Positions 33,765-45,584 of a DNA stretch of 64,000 bases are shown piece by piece; within the stretch, counting starts at the first letter, position 1, and each line of letters opens with the position of its first letter. A program made the translations under genes and the position numbers. The notes beneath the pieces are model-generated. The model worked only from the letters and a program-made list of their open reading frames with translations, had not been told where the DNA came from and searched no databases. The DNA lies in assembly GCF_000215105.1 (NCBI RefSeq), contig NC_015588.1, positions 2,418,001-2,482,000 of the forward strand. The letters run 5' to 3'. This DNA is from Isoptericola variabilis 225 (GTDB lineage Bacteria; Actinomycetota; Actinomycetes; Actinomycetales; Cellulomonadaceae).

Positions 33765-34523
33765 ATGATCAACTACGAGCTGGACGGAAAGGTGGCCGTC
33801 GTGACCGGCGGCGCCTCGGGCATCGGGCTCGCGTGCGCGCACGCGCTGGCACGCTCGGGGGCGGACGTCTCGATCTGGGACATCGACGAGTCCGCGACGT
33901 CGACCGCCGCCGACGAGATCGCCACCCACGGCCACCGCACGCACACCGCGTCCGTCGACGTCACCGACAGCGATGCCGTCGACGCCGCGATGTCCGACGT
34001 CGTCTCGTCGCTCGGGCGCGTCGACGTCGTCGTGGCCAACGCGGGGATCGGCGGCGACTCCGCGCCGTCGGGCGAGTACACCGACGGCGGCTGGCAGAAG
34101 GTCATCAAGGTCAACCTCGACGGCGTCTTCTACACCCAGCGCGCGGCGATCCGGGCGATGAAGGAGAACGGCGGCGGCTCGATCGTCAACATGGCGTCGA
34201 TCCTCGGCTCGGTCGGCTTCGCCGGCTCGAGCGCCTACGTCGCGGCCAAGCACGGCGTCGTCGGGCTCACCAAGGCCGCCGCGTGGGAGCACGCCGGCGA
34301 CGGGATCCGCGTCAACGCCGTCGGCCCCGGGTTCATCCGGACGCCGCTCGTCGAGAAGAGCCTCGACGACGACGCCCTGGGCTACCTCACGTCGCAGCAC
34401 GCGCTCCAGCGGCTCGGCGAGCCCGAGGAGGTCGCCGAGCTCGTCGCCTGGCTCGCGAGCGACGCGGCGTCCTTCGCCACGGGCGCCTACTACCCCGTCG
34501 ACGGCGGCTACCTCGCCAAGTGA
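33765..34523 (+). CDS. SDR family oxidoreductase
   Basis: The 252-residue classical short-chain dehydrogenase has the cofactor motif TGGASGIGLACA, an acidic residue in WDIDES that favours NAD(H), NAGIG, the catalytic Ser in NMASILGSVGF, YVAAK with Tyr and Lys, and the PGFIRTPL segment. The end (TGAYYPVDGGYLAK) is typical of the family. The substrate is unknown. It is downstream of the TetR gene, and a large palindromic module begins at its stop codon. Confidence 0.92.
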   Translation: MINYELDGKVAVVTGGASGIGLACAHALARSGADVSIWDIDESATSTAADEIATHGHRTHTASVDVTDSDAVDAAMSDVVSSLGRVDVVVANAGIGGDSAPSGEYTDGGWQKVIKVNLDGVFYTQRAAIRAMKENGGGSIVNMASILGSVGFAGSSAYVAAKHGVVGLTKAAAWEHAGDGIRVNAVGPGFIRTPLVEKSLDDDALGYLTSQHALQRLGEPEEVAELVAWLASDAASFATGAYYPVDGGYLAK

Positions 34524-34667
34524 CCGCGAGGTAGCGCACCACTCGCCGACGTAGCGCGTTCTTCGCCGACGTAGCGCCCCGCGGAGCGAAGCAGCGCACG
34601 AGCACGGCCCCACGCTCGGGATCGAGCGTGAGGCCGTGCTACCTCGCGGAGTCCTGCGCTACCTCGG
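34524..34667. repeat. Nested palindromic module after the SDR gene
   Basis: Outer arms CGAGGTAGCGCA (34527-34538) pair with 34655-34666. CCGCGAGGTAG (34524-34534) also pairs with 34639-34649. Inside, AGCACGGCC..CACGCTCG (34601-34618) pairs with 34623-34640 around a GGAT loop, a likely terminator. Between them CGACGTAGCGC occurs twice (34547-34557 and 34567-34577). It is a compound repeat rather than a simple terminator. Confidence 0.7.
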
Positions 34668-34998
34668 CATGGTGTCAGAAGTCCCAGCACTTGCCGGCAT
34701 CGGCTGGAGGCGGGGAATTCCGCAGACTCTGAGGCGGACCCTGGGCGTCGTGCCCTGCGTGCCACTGCCATTAGAGGCGCTGCTCGTACCGGTCGCGCGG
34801 CGTCGGACCGGCGGGCCTTCCCTGTCAGCCTGGTCCCGCGTACCCGCCACGGCGGCGGAGCGGTGCTACCGCACAATCCCTTGGCCCGGGTCTCCCCCTT
34901 GGGCCTTCCGACCTGGAGAGCCCCCGGTTCGCGAAGGGTCCCACCAACTTCTGTGAGTTCTAGCGGTCGTCGCAAAACACCCGACGTTCGGGGATGCG
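34668..34998. other. Intergenic stretch without a supported gene
   Basis: Short open frames exist on both strands, but none has a recognisable family or ribosome-binding site. GTCGTCGCAAAACACCCG near 34966-34983 may be the left end of the IS30-like remnant that follows. Nothing else was identified. Confidence 0.5.
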
Positions 34999-35229
34999 AT
35001 GGACTTCGAGATCGGGCCCCTGCGCACGGGAGGCAGGAAGAAGCTCGAGCGTGGGCGGGAGGCATACTTCCTGCTCATGGCGCACGTCGCGAGCGCGCGT
35101 CCGGGATCCTCATGCTTGTGCCCCACCCGGGGACCCGTCCGCCGCGACCTCCGCGACGCGCTCGTGCAGGCCATGACGACCTTGCCGGTCGAGAGGCGCC
35201 GATCAGTCGCCTGGGACAGCGGCTGCTGA
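34999..35229 (+). pseudogene. IS30-family transposase remnant
   Basis: A 76-codon frame starts with MDFEIGPLRTGGRKKLERG and REAYFLLM, like the N-terminus of actinobacterial IS30 transposases. It ends with RDALVQAMTTLPVERRRS and VAWDSG, like the region just before the second catalytic Asp (TWDxG). The helix-turn-helix and most of the catalytic core between them are missing, as is everything after. The match is from memory of the family and should be treated as probable. Confidence 0.6.
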
Positions 35230-35252
35230 CGACGTAGCGCTATTGTCTACGC

Positions 35253-35627
35253 ATGCGCGCAGATATGCAGGGCTGTTCGTTCGGAGTCGGCAGCCAGTAC
35301 GTCGAGCTCGCGGCCGAGGTGTTCTCGCTCCTTGCGGACGCGACGCGAGTGCGGATCATCCTGGCGTTGGGCGAGGGCGAGCAGTCGGTCAGCGCCCTGG
35401 CCGAGACGGTCGGCAAGTCCCCGACCGCGGTCTCGCAACACCTGGCGAAGCTGCGCTGGGGCCGTATCGTTCGCACGCGCCAAGACGGGACGCGGGTGTT
35501 CTACTCCCTGGTGGACGAGCACGCGCGCAACCTCGTGACGCAGGCGGTGTTCCAGGCCCAGCACGCCGTCGACGACCCGCCCGCCCATCACGGGGCACAC
35601 CCGAGCCGCGACGGGGACGCGTCATGA
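35253..35627 (+). CDS. ArsR/SmtB family metal-sensing repressor
   Basis: The 124-residue winged-helix repressor has LLADATRVRIILALGEGE, the recognition helix SPTAVSQHLAKLR and the wing RTRQDGTRVFYSL. The late helix DEHARNLVTQAVFQAQH places Asp and His residues as in the nickel/cobalt sensors NmtR and KmtR. A cytosolic metal would release it from DNA. It overlaps by ATGA the CDF exporter it presumably controls. TACGCATGCGCGCA at its start may be part of the operator. Confidence 0.87.
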   Translation: MRADMQGCSFGVGSQYVELAAEVFSLLADATRVRIILALGEGEQSVSALAETVGKSPTAVSQHLAKLRWGRIVRTRQDGTRVFYSLVDEHARNLVTQAVFQAQHAVDDPPAHHGAHPSRDGDAS

Positions 35628-36691
35628 CCGCGCCCCACCGCCACCCGCACACCGACCCAGCAGCGCACCCCGAGCACCGCCATGACCACCGCCAGGACGG
35701 CCACGCCGACGACCATGGCCACGACCACCCCAGCGGGCTCAAGGGCTGGCTGCACGAGGTGTTCGTGCCCCATTCCCACGACGCCGCCGACTCGATCGAC
35801 GACGCCCTCGAAGCCAGCGGCCAGGGCATCCGGGCGGTCAAGATCAGCCTCGTCGTGCTCGGTCTTACTGCGGCCGCCCAGCTCGCGATCGTCGCGATCA
35901 GCGGGTCGGTCGCACTGCTCGCGGACACGATCCACAACTTCTCCGATGCCTTGACCGCCATCCCCTTGTGGATCGCGTTCGTCCTGGGCCGGCGCGCCGC
36001 GACCAACCGCTACACCTACGGGTTCGGGCGCGTCGAGGACCTGGCCGGGCTGTTCATCGTCGCGATGATCGCCTTGTCAGCCATCGTCGCCGGCGTCGAG
36101 TCCGTGCGCCGCCTGGCCGTACCACAACCCCTGGACAACCTCGGCTGGGTGCTCGCCGCCGGCGTCATCGGGTTCGCGGGCAACGAGGCCGTCGCGGTCT
36201 ACCGCATCCGCGTCGGCCGGCGCATCGGCTCCGCAGCGCTCCTCGCCGACGGCGTGCACGCACGCGCCGACGGCTTCACCTCCCTCGCCGTCGTCCTCGG
36301 CGTGATCGGGGTCTGGGCCGGCTTCCCGCTCGCCGACCCGATCGTCGGCATGCTCATCACCGCCGCGATCCTCGTCCTGCTCTGGGGCACCGCACGGGAC
36401 GTCGGACGACGCCTCCTCGACGGCGTCGACCCCGACCTCACCCAACGCGCCCGCCACACCCTTGAGCGCACCGCCGGCATCGAACACGTCACCGACGTCC
36501 GCCTGCGCTGGACCGGCCACCGCCTCGCAATCCAAGCCCGCGTCTGCCTCGATCCCGACATGACGATCACGATGGCCGACCAGGCGACAGCTGCCGCCGC
36601 GCACGACCTCCGTCACGCACTACCCGCCGTCGGGGACGTCGACATCACCACCACCGCAAAGCCGGCCCACCCAGCGATCACCGGCCGCTAG
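35624..36691 (+). CDS. Cation diffusion facilitator exporter, His-rich
   Basis: The 355-residue membrane protein exports divalent metal ions. A His/Asp-rich cytoplasmic N-terminus (HRHPHTDPAAHPEHRHDH) precedes six membrane segments. Metal-site motifs are ADTIHNFSDAL in the second and LLADGVHARADGF in the fifth, both of HxxxD type as in zinc, cobalt or nickel transporters. The C-terminal domain has the usual ferredoxin-like fold. It is co-translated with the ArsR gene. Metal choice is undecided; the nearby urease and nickel-type importers make nickel worth testing. Confidence 0.9.
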   Translation: MTAPHRHPHTDPAAHPEHRHDHRQDGHADDHGHDHPSGLKGWLHEVFVPHSHDAADSIDDALEASGQGIRAVKISLVVLGLTAAAQLAIVAISGSVALLADTIHNFSDALTAIPLWIAFVLGRRAATNRYTYGFGRVEDLAGLFIVAMIALSAIVAGVESVRRLAVPQPLDNLGWVLAAGVIGFAGNEAVAVYRIRVGRRIGSAALLADGVHARADGFTSLAVVLGVIGVWAGFPLADPIVGMLITAAILVLLWGTARDVGRRLLDGVDPDLTQRARHTLERTAGIEHVTDVRLRWTGHRLAIQARVCLDPDMTITMADQATAAAAHDLRHALPAVGDVDITTTAKPAHPAITGR

Positions 36692-37072
36692 CACCACCGC
36701 CGACACATGTGTTGCGACGACCGCTGGAATCCACCTGTCGGACAGGGGTGTCAGCACGCGGAATGCTGCTCGGCAAGCCTACGCAGGCTCCGCTGCGCGC
36801 GCGGCGTCCCGTCCGAACGGGCGAAGGCGTCGGTCCTCGCGTGCCACGCTCGAAGGCTCGTGGCGAGCGTCGGGGAGACTGCCGGCCGGTCACCGCACCG
36901 GCGCACGGATGTTGACGCACGACGAGGACCGACGACCGCGTCGTCTCCTGGGGATGGCACGGCGGCATCGACGAAGACGGCAGCACCCGGGCAGCGTCGC
37001 GGCGTCGACGCCCCGGCCGTACGGCGGTTCTGTCGAACTCCGCCGGACCTGCCCGGTAGACCCGTACGTCCG
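36692..37072. other. Intergenic stretch without a supported gene
   Basis: The 381 bases between the CDF gene and argJ, which converge here, hold no family-matching frame. CCTGTC/GACAGG near 36734-36746 gives a short hairpin that could end the CDF transcript. The base content is slightly more irregular than in the flanking genes, which fits decayed DNA. Confidence 0.5.
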
Positions 37073-38218
37073 CTAGGTCGTGTAGTCCGCGTTGATGCGG
37101 ATGTATCCGTCGGTGAGGTCGCACCCGTAGACGGTGAAGGCGCCGGTGGCGATGCCGAGGTCGACCTCGATGAGCACGGAGTCGCTCTTGAGGTACTGCT
37201 CGAGCTCGCTCCGGCGCTCCGGCGTGGGCAGCGTGGGGAAGGTCTCCAGGCCGCCGAAGGCGATGCGGACGTTCTCCTCGTGGATGTCCGTCTCCGACTC
37301 GCACTTGCCGACGGCCATGGCGACCCGGCCCCAGTTCGGGTCGGCGCCGTGCACGGCGGTCTTGACGAGGGGTGAGTTGACGACGGCCTTGCCCACGAGC
37401 TTGGCCTGCACGTCGTCGCGGGCACCGGTGACGCGCACCTCGATGAGCCTCGAGGCGCCCTCACCGTCGGAGGCGATCATCTTGACCAGCTCGGTGCACA
37501 CGTCGAGCAGCGCCGCCTCGAAGCCGGCCAGGTCGACCGGACCCGCCAGACCGGAGGCCACCACGGCGGCGGTGTCGGAGGTGGAGGTGTCGGTGTCGAC
37601 GCTGACCGCGTTGTAGGTCCGTTCGACGACCGAGCGGAAGACACGGTCGAGCTCTGCGGCGGGGACCTCGGCGTCGGTGTAGACGAACGACAGCATCGTC
37701 GCCATGTTCGGCTCGATCATGCCGACGCCCTTGGCGATCCCGACGATCACCGCCCCGCCCACGCGTCTGGACACCACCTTCGGGTGAGTGTCCGTCGTCA
37801 TGATGGCCCGTGCGACGGCATCCAGGTCGACAGGAGCGGACGCCGGCAGCGTGGCCAGGCGCTCACGCATGGTCTCGATCGGGTAGGGGACGCCGATGAC
37901 GCCGGTCGAGGCGACGAGCACCTGCGCGGGCTCGCACCCCGCTCGCTCCGCGGCCCACGCCCGCAGCTCGCGCGCGTCAGCCAGGCCTCGCGCGCCGGTG
38001 GCGACGTTGGCGTTGCCGGACACGACCACGACGGCGCGCAGGCCGTCCGTCTCCCCCTCGCGGCTGAGGCGCACGCTGGGGCCCGCGAACCTCGATCGGG
38101 TGAAGACGGCGGCCGAGGTCGTCGGTCCTGCCGCGTGCACCACGCTGACGTCGGGTACGCCGGTCTTGACTCCGACGCTGCCTGTGACGCTGGCGAATCC
38201 TGCGACGCTGGTCGTCAT
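37073..38218 (-). CDS. argJ: Glutamate N-acetyltransferase/ornithine acetyltransferase ArgJ
   Basis: The 381-residue enzyme moves the acetyl group between acetylornithine and glutamate. The self-cleavage site is clear in KGVGMIEPNMATMLSF, where the Thr becomes the nucleophile of the beta chain; other family parts are TTDTHPK, GDGEGASR-like (SDGEGASRLIEV) and HGADPNWGRVAMAVGK. AGAGGAGAAAC precedes the ATG. No other arginine biosynthesis gene is near; it closes the urease operon instead. It may serve the guanidino pathway or be a paralogue like the OAT of the clavulanic acid cluster. Confidence 0.92.
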   Translation of the reverse strand: MTTSVAGFASVTGSVGVKTGVPDVSVVHAAGPTTSAAVFTRSRFAGPSVRLSREGETDGLRAVVVVSGNANVATGARGLADARELRAWAAERAGCEPAQVLVASTGVIGVPYPIETMRERLATLPASAPVDLDAVARAIMTTDTHPKVVSRRVGGAVIVGIAKGVGMIEPNMATMLSFVYTDAEVPAAELDRVFRSVVERTYNAVSVDTDTSTSDTAAVVASGLAGPVDLAGFEAALLDVCTELVKMIASDGEGASRLIEVRVTGARDDVQAKLVGKAVVNSPLVKTAVHGADPNWGRVAMAVGKCESETDIHEENVRIAFGGLETFPTLPTPERRSELEQYLKSDSVLIEVDLGIATGAFTVYGCDLTDGYIRINADYTT

Positions 38219-38292
38219 GTTTCTCCTCTGACGGAATTGCTGTGGGTGGGGAGGCGGCGGGGCCGACCCGGAGCAGGTGCCGTGCGGCCGGG

Positions 38293-39156
38293 TCAGGCCG
38301 GCACCGGGACGAGTGCGGGCGACGCCGGTCCGACACTGGCGCCCGTCCGGCGGCGCTCGTCGGTCAGCTCGCGTTCCCACAGCGCGAGGTACCGGTCGCC
38401 GATCGTGTCCTCGTGCAGCTCCGTGCCGAGCCAGCGCAGCACGGTCCCGGGCCGGTCCAGCTCGAAGCAGGTCGCGGAGGCGTCCTGGCCGGTCGACGTC
38501 GCCGGGGCGGGTGGGGTGCCGGGCACGGCGGCGGGCCGCCAGCCGAGCGCCAGCACCGTGTCCAGGACGGACAGTGTCCGCGGGGCACGGATCGACGCCG
38601 CCGGGCCGCCGTCCACGAGGCCCGGGGAACCGTGCACGGCGAGGACGCCAGGCAGCCCGCGCACCTGGCCGGACAGGTCGAGCTCCTCGACGTGCAGCGG
38701 TCCTCCGGCGTCCTGGACCAGCGAGTGTGTCCACAGGTCGCCGCCGGCCTGGCGGGCGCGGCCCAGGACGAAGGTCTCGCGGAGCAGCGCCCGCGCGCTC
38801 TCCCCCAGGTGCACGTCGGTCCGGCGGTGCGTGCGGGCCCCGTCGGACACGACGAACGGCAGGGCGTCCCAGACGAGCGTCGCCGCCTCGCCGAGTCGGA
38901 CGTCGACGTCCCAGCGTGACGCGGCCGCTCCCCCGTACGCCACGGTGCCCGTGGTCTCGACGATCTCCAGCCAGGCGCCCTCGGCGACGTCGACCTCGAT
39001 CTCCACGGCGTCCCCGGCCAGCAGCAGCGCGCCGTTCGCCACCAGGGCTACCCGTGCCCCGTCCTGGTCCTGGTGCAGGACCCGAACCGCGAGCCGGTCC
39101 GAGCGCACCCGGAGCACCGACCGCCCCGGTGCCGGAGCGACGGCGATGCGGGTCAC
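38293..39156 (-). CDS. ureD: Urease accessory protein UreD
   Basis: The 287-residue UreD (UreH) scaffolds the UreFG complex on apo-urease during nickel insertion. Typical parts are [24 protein letters not shown] near residue 40, the conserved [13 protein letters not shown] segment and [19 protein letters not shown] at 39156 overlaps the ureG stop (GTGA). It is the last urease gene before argJ. Confidence 0.9.
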   Translation of the reverse strand: MTRIAVAPAPGRSVLRVRSDRLAVRVLHQDQDGARVALVANGALLLAGDAVEIEVDVAEGAWLEIVETTGTVAYGGAAASRWDVDVRLGEAATLVWDALPFVVSDGARTHRRTDVHLGESARALLRETFVLGRARQAGGDLWTHSLVQDAGGPLHVEELDLSGQVRGLPGVLAVHGSPGLVDGGPAASIRAPRTLSVLDTVLALGWRPAAVPGTPPAPATSTGQDASATCFELDRPGTVLRWLGTELHEDTIGDRYLALWERELTDERRRTGASVGPASPALVPVPA

Positions 39157-39965
39157 GCGTACCGCCCGCTTCCTGCCGGCGCGTGCTGGTGCGCGGCGCC
39201 CTCGTCGGCGGCGTGGTCGTGCACGAACCCGCCGTCCGGGTGGCCCTCGTCGGCGTGGAAGTGCGGCGCCATCGGGCCGGGGTCGACCGCCACGTGGGCG
39301 CCCGTGCGGTACGTGGCGAGCGTGCCGAGGACCCAGGCCACGAGCATGTCCACGGACGCCTCGTCGTGCCGCGAGAGTGCCACCACGGGGCGGCCGTCGC
39401 GGGCCTCCCGGCCCTCACGCACCATCCGGTCCACGTCGACGCCCACGTGCGGGCCGAGGTCGGTCTTGTTGACGACCAGCAGGTCGGCGCGGGCGATGCC
39501 CGGTCCTCCCTTGCGCACGACGTCGCCGCCTCCGGCGACGTCGAGCACGAACAGCTGGGCGTCCACCAGGGCCGGCGAGAAGGTCGCGGTGAGGTTGTCG
39601 CCCCCGGACTCGATGACGACCAGGTCGAGCGGGGCGAAGTCCGCCTCGAGGTCCTCGGCCGCGAGCAGGTTCGCGGTGACGTCGTCGCGGATCGCGGTGT
39701 GCGGGCAGGCGCCGGTCTCGACCGGACGGATCCGCTCGGGGTCCAGGACGCCCGCCGACTTCAGGAAGCGCGCGTCCTCGTCCGTGTAGATGTCGTTGGT
39801 GACCACGGCCAGGGAGACCTGGTGGGCCAGGCGGCGGCACAGCGTCGCGATGAGCGAGCTCTTGCCCGTCCCGACGGGCCCGGCGACGCCCAGGCGCATC
39901 GCGCGGACCGGCTGGGGGGCCGATGCCGCGGTCGGTGTCGCGGCGGTGATGGAGTTCTCAGGCAC
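39153..39965 (-). CDS. ureG: Urease accessory GTPase UreG with His-rich tail
   Basis: UreG uses GTP to deliver nickel to urease. The 270-residue protein has the P-loop [28 protein letters not shown], the nickel-binding CPH motif in [20 protein letters not shown] and [12 protein letters not shown]. An extra C-terminal tail of about 40 residues is rich in His ([27 protein letters not shown]). No ureE gene is present, so this tail may take over nickel binding. GTG at 39965 overlaps the ureF end by eight bases. Confidence 0.94.
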   Translation of the reverse strand: MPENSITAATPTAASAPQPVRAMRLGVAGPVGTGKSSLIATLCRRLAHQVSLAVVTNDIYTDEDARFLKSAGVLDPERIRPVETGACPHTAIRDDVTANLLAAEDLEADFAPLDLVVIESGGDNLTATFSPALVDAQLFVLDVAGGGDVVRKGGPGIARADLLVVNKTDLGPHVGVDVDRMVREGREARDGRPVVALSRHDEASVDMLVAWVLGTLATYRTGAHVAVDPGPMAPHFHADEGHPDGGFVHDHAADEGAAHQHAPAGSGRYA

Positions 39966-40713
39966 TGAACAGCCTTTCTGTCGTGGTTGCGTGGGACTCG
40001 GCCCACCGTTCGACGAGGGGTGCGCCGCCCGCAGGGATGTCCTCGGGGCGCCGCAGGGGGGCCACGTGCGTGGCCAGCGCCTCGACCTCGGGCAGCAGGT
40101 CGCGCACGATCGCTGTGGTCTCCAGCGGATCCGCCGGCTCGAGCTTGAGCAGGGCCGAGACCACGGTCTGGACGTCGTCGTAGCCGACGAGCCGGGCGAG
40201 GTCGCAGGCACCCAGCCCGGCCCGGTGGGCCAGCGCCCCCAGCACCACCGGCCGCGCCCATGCCCGGGCGCGGACGTCGTCGAGCGGATCATGCCGAGCC
40301 GCTTCGGCCGGGGAGGCGGACACCGGCCAGAGCGTGCGGGCGACCCGAAGGTACCCGCGGCCCAGGCGGCGGGCGTTGGCGCGCAGCGCGGGCGACGGCG
40401 TGCGGGCGGCCCACGCGGCGTCGACGGTGCCGAGGTCCTCCCCCGCCGCGGCCGCGGCGCGCGCGACCACCGCCGTGCCCGCCTCCACTGCCGTGACCGT
40501 CCGCAGCCGGGCGCGCAGGTAGGCCGGGACGTCGGCCGGCGGCACCCCGGCGCGCACGGCGGGCTCGAGACCACCGGACTGGGTGTGCCCGCCGGAGGGC
40601 AGGCGGGCGTCGGCGAGCAGGACCAGCAGCAGCGCCGACGGGGCGCCGGTCGCGGGCACCCGTCCCGCCGTGCGCCCGGGATTGGGTCCGGCGTCGTCGT
40701 CGAGGTGGAGCAT
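39958..40713 (-). CDS. ureF: Urease accessory protein UreF
   Basis: The 251-residue helical protein acts as a checkpoint for UreG during urease activation. Family features are [24 protein letters not shown] at the N-terminus and the [13 protein letters not shown] helix. The start at 40713 gives a normal length; the frame stays open upstream inside ureBC but without similarity. It lies between ureBC and ureG in the usual order. Confidence 0.9.
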   Translation of the reverse strand: MLHLDDDAGPNPGRTAGRVPATGAPSALLLVLLADARLPSGGHTQSGGLEPAVRAGVPPADVPAYLRARLRTVTAVEAGTAVVARAAAAAGEDLGTVDAAWAARTPSPALRANARRLGRGYLRVARTLWPVSASPAEAARHDPLDDVRARAWARPVVLGALAHRAGLGACDLARLVGYDDVQTVVSALLKLEPADPLETTAIVRDLLPEVEALATHVAPLRRPEDIPAGGAPLVERWAESHATTTERLFSA

Positions 40714-40724
40714 CGCAGTCCGCC

Positions 40725-42815
<2,091 letters not shown>

Positions 42816-42866
42816 GGTTCTCCTGGGATCAGACGACGGGGATCAGACGGCGACGTCGGGGTCGGG

Positions 42867-43169
42867 TCAGGCGATGGGGTGGTGGATGGTGACGAGCTTG
42901 CGCCCGTCGGGGAACGTCGCCTCGACTTGCACGTCGGGCAGCAGCTCGGCGACGCCCGGCATGACGTCCTCGCGGGTCAGGACCTCGCGGCCGGACTCCA
43001 TGAGCTGCGCGACGGTCGCTCCCTCGCGGGCCCTCTCGATCACCCAGGTGGCCAGCAGCGCGACGGTCTCGGGGTGGTTGAGGCGCACGCCGCGGGCGAG
43101 GCGGTCACGGGCCACCATGCCCGCCACGCTCAGCAGCAGCTTCTCCTGGTCGGACGGGGTCAGGTGCAT
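42867..43169 (-). CDS. ureA: Urease gamma subunit UreA
   Basis: The 100-residue protein matches UreA along its whole length: [54 protein letters not shown] and a C-terminal VTIHHPIA. It overlaps the upstream ABC ATPase gene by ten bases and precedes the fused ureBC by 51 bases, so transport and urease genes are one transcription unit. Confidence 0.95.
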   Translation of the reverse strand: MHLTPSDQEKLLLSVAGMVARDRLARGVRLNHPETVALLATWVIERAREGATVAQLMESGREVLTREDVMPGVAELLPDVQVEATFPDGRKLVTIHHPIA

Positions 43170-44737
43170 GTGGTCTCCAGGGTCGGTCCGGGACGGGTGG
43201 GGACGAGCTCGGAACCGGGATCGTCCAGCGGGGTGAGCACGGCGCCGCCGTCGGAGGGCCGCAGCTCCAGCACGCGGTCGCAGACGGCGCGGAGCGCGGT
43301 GACGTCGTGGCTGACCAGCAGCACGCCGGTGCCGCCGGCGGCGACGCGCCCGACGAGGCCGAGGACCTCCGCCGCCGTGGCCTCGTCGAGCATGGACGTG
43401 GCCTCGTCGAGCACGAGGTACTCGGGGCGCACCGCCAGCGCCCGGGCGAGGACGGCGCGCTGCAGCTCGCCGCCCGAGACCTGGTGCGGGCGGCGACCCA
43501 GCAGCGTGCGGTCCAGCCCGACCCGGGCGGCGAGGTCCGCGGCGAGGTCCGTGCCGTCGTCGACGAGGGTGCCGGCGAGCCGTGCCGGGAGCTCGATCGC
43601 CCGGCGGAGCGTCATGCGGGCGTCGACGGCCGTGCGCGGGTGCTGCGACACCCAGGCCACGCGACGCCGCTGGGCCGGCGGCAGCGCGAGACCCGCGCCT
43701 GCCACCCGCTGCCCGGCGAGCGTGATGTGGCCGGCGGCAGGCGCCTCCAGCTGCGCCAGGATGGCGGCGGCCGTCGACTTGCCCACGCCGGACGGGCCGG
43801 TCAGCCCCACCACCTCGCCCGCCCGGACGGCGAGGTTCAGCGGTGCCAGGACCGCGTGCGCGCCCCGAGCGGCGGCGACCCCGTGGGCGGCCAGCGCGGG
43901 TGCGCCGGTGCTTGCGGAGCGGGCGCGCCGGGGCGGGCGAGCGACCCCGGGCAGGACGTCCTCGGGAGTGCCCTGCGCGGCGACGCGGCCCGCGGCGACC
44001 CGCGTGACGGTGTGCGCGACCTGGCGGGCCAGCGCGACGTCGTGCGTGATGACCAGGACGCTGTGGCCGGCCTGCGCGTACGCGGCGAGGAGCAGCCCGA
44101 CCGTGCGTGAGGCGTCCGCGTCGAGCCCGGCGGTCGGCTCGTCGGCGAGCAGCACGGGCGGGTGGTTGACCATGGCCGCCACGAGGCCGAGCCGTGCCAG
44201 CTGACCGCCCGAGAGCTGGTGCGGGTAGCGCGCGAGCCAGGCCGGGTCCACGCCGGCGGCGTGGGCCAGGTCCACCAGCTGTCGCTCCGCACCGGTCGGC
44301 AGGTGCGGGTGCGCGGCGCCGAGGCGCACCCGGCGATGGCCTGCCACCCGCTGGGCCTCGCGCAGCTGCGCCCCGACCGTCGACGTCGGGGTGAAGATCC
44401 CGCCGGCGCCCTGCGGAGCGGTGCCCACGACCCGTCCGCGCAGCCGTCGCCGCTGGACGCGCGGGGAGGCGGTGAGCAGGTCGAGGGTGCGGTCGCCGAC
44501 CCGCAGGAGGGCAGTGCCGGTCGCGCGGGAGCCGGCCGGCAGCATGCCCGTGAGCGCCGAGACGACCGTCGACTTCCCGGCGCCCGAGGCGCCGAGGAGC
44601 ACGTGCACGTGCCCGGGCTCCAGGTCCAGGTCGACGCCGTGCAGCACCGTGGTGCTCCCGTGGATGACGCTCAGGTCGCGCACCGTGACCGAGGCGGACT
44701 CGTGCCGGTGCGGCCGGTCGGCGGACGGCTCAGACAT
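43160..44737 (-). CDS. Double ATP-binding subunit of a peptide/nickel ABC importer
   Basis: The 525-residue protein is two fused ABC ATPases. The first half has [20 protein letters not shown] and [11 protein letters not shown]; the second has [24 protein letters not shown] and [12 protein letters not shown]. It would power the importer encoded just upstream, whose permeases are of the DppBC/NikBC type. GGAGAGCCACC precedes the ATG at 44737, which overlaps the permease stop. Direct coupling to ureA argues that the cargo is nickel or a nickel chelate for urease, though a nitrogen compound is also possible. Confidence 0.9.
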   Translation of the reverse strand: MSEPSADRPHRHESASVTVRDLSVIHGSTTVLHGVDLDLEPGHVHVLLGASGAGKSTVVSALTGMLPAGSRATGTALLRVGDRTLDLLTASPRVQRRRLRGRVVGTAPQGAGGIFTPTSTVGAQLREAQRVAGHRRVRLGAAHPHLPTGAERQLVDLAHAAGVDPAWLARYPHQLSGGQLARLGLVAAMVNHPPVLLADEPTAGLDADASRTVGLLLAAYAQAGHSVLVITHDVALARQVAHTVTRVAAGRVAAQGTPEDVLPGVARPPRRARSASTGAPALAAHGVAAARGAHAVLAPLNLAVRAGEVVGLTGPSGVGKSTAAAILAQLEAPAAGHITLAGQRVAGAGLALPPAQRRRVAWVSQHPRTAVDARMTLRRAIELPARLAGTLVDDGTDLAADLAARVGLDRTLLGRRPHQVSGGELQRAVLARALAVRPEYLVLDEATSMLDEATAAEVLGLVGRVAAGGTGVLLVSHDVTALRAVCDRVLELRPSDGGAVLTPLDDPGSELVPTRPGPTLETTCT

Positions 44738-45584
44738 GGTGGCTCTCCTTGCGGTCGGCATCCGGGCCGGCGAGGCAGGCCGCGAGGCAGACGGTGACGG
44801 CGACGAGCAGACCGGCGGGCGCGGCGAGCGTCCACCAATCCCCGGAGAGCAGCGCCTGCTGGCCCAGGTCCAGGAGCACGCCGAGGGAGGGCTCGTGCGG
44901 AGGCAGCCCCAGACCCAGGAAGGTCAGGGTGGACTCGTGCCACACGGCGTGCGGCACGAGGAGGCCGAACGCGACGGCGAGCTGCGTGGCCAGCCGTGGC
45001 CCGGCGTGGTGGCGGAGCAGCTGGCCGCGGGTGAGGCCGAGGGAGACGGCCGCCCGGTAGAAGTCCTGCGTGCCCAGCGCGAGCAGCTCGGCGCGGACCA
45101 GCCGGGCGGTCTGGGTCCAGTGGGTCACGGCGACGACCAGGACGATCGTGGCGAAGGACCCGCGCAGCGCGGAGGCGACGACGATGCCGAGCAGCAGGTG
45201 CGGGACGGCGTTCACGCCGTCGACCACCCGCATGCCCCACCGGTCGACGCGGCCGCCGAGCAGCGCGCACGTCGACCCGGCGAGGGTCCCGACGACGACG
45301 GCCCCCAGGGCGCCGGCCAGAGCCGCGATGAGCGAGATGCGCAGCCCGTGCGCGGAGCGGACGAACAGGTCACGGCCCGCCAGGTCCGTGCCGAAAGGGT
45401 GTCTCCAGGAGGGAGCGGTCGCGCCGGTGGCGTAGTCGACGTGGTCCAGGTCCACCGGTACGAGTTGGGGCACCAGCAGGGCGTAGCCGAGGAGCAGCAG
45501 CAAGCCGGCGAGCGCGAGGGCCCGGCGCGGCTGACGGCGCACGGCAGCGCCCAGCACGGCGGCCTCGATGGTGTCAGAGCGCAT
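44730..45584 (-). CDS. ABC importer permease, NikC/DppC type
   Basis: The 284-residue membrane protein has a first membrane helix (ALAGLLLLLGYALLVPQLV), the HPFGTDLAGRDLFVRSAHG motif before the BPD_transp_1 domain and the EAA-like loop DFYRAAVSLGLTRGQLLRHH. These mark the second permease of dipeptide/nickel importers. It overlaps its partner permease and the ATPase gene. Confidence 0.9.
   Translation of the reverse strand: MRSDTIEAAVLGAAVRRQPRRALALAGLLLLLGYALLVPQLVPVDLDHVDYATGATAPSWRHPFGTDLAGRDLFVRSAHGLRISLIAALAGALGAVVVGTLAGSTCALLGGRVDRWGMRVVDGVNAVPHLLLGIVVASALRGSFATIVLVVAVTHWTQTARLVRAELLALGTQDFYRAAVSLGLTRGQLLRHHAGPRLATQLAVAFGLLVPHAVWHESTLTFLGLGLPPHEPSLGVLLDLGQQALLSGDWWTLAAPAGLLVAVTVCLAACLAGPDADRKESHHV

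Noticed and set aside
34636..34956. Plus-strand frame of about 106 codons after the SDR gene
   Set aside because: It begins inside the palindromic module, lacks a ribosome-binding site and has no recognisable domain.
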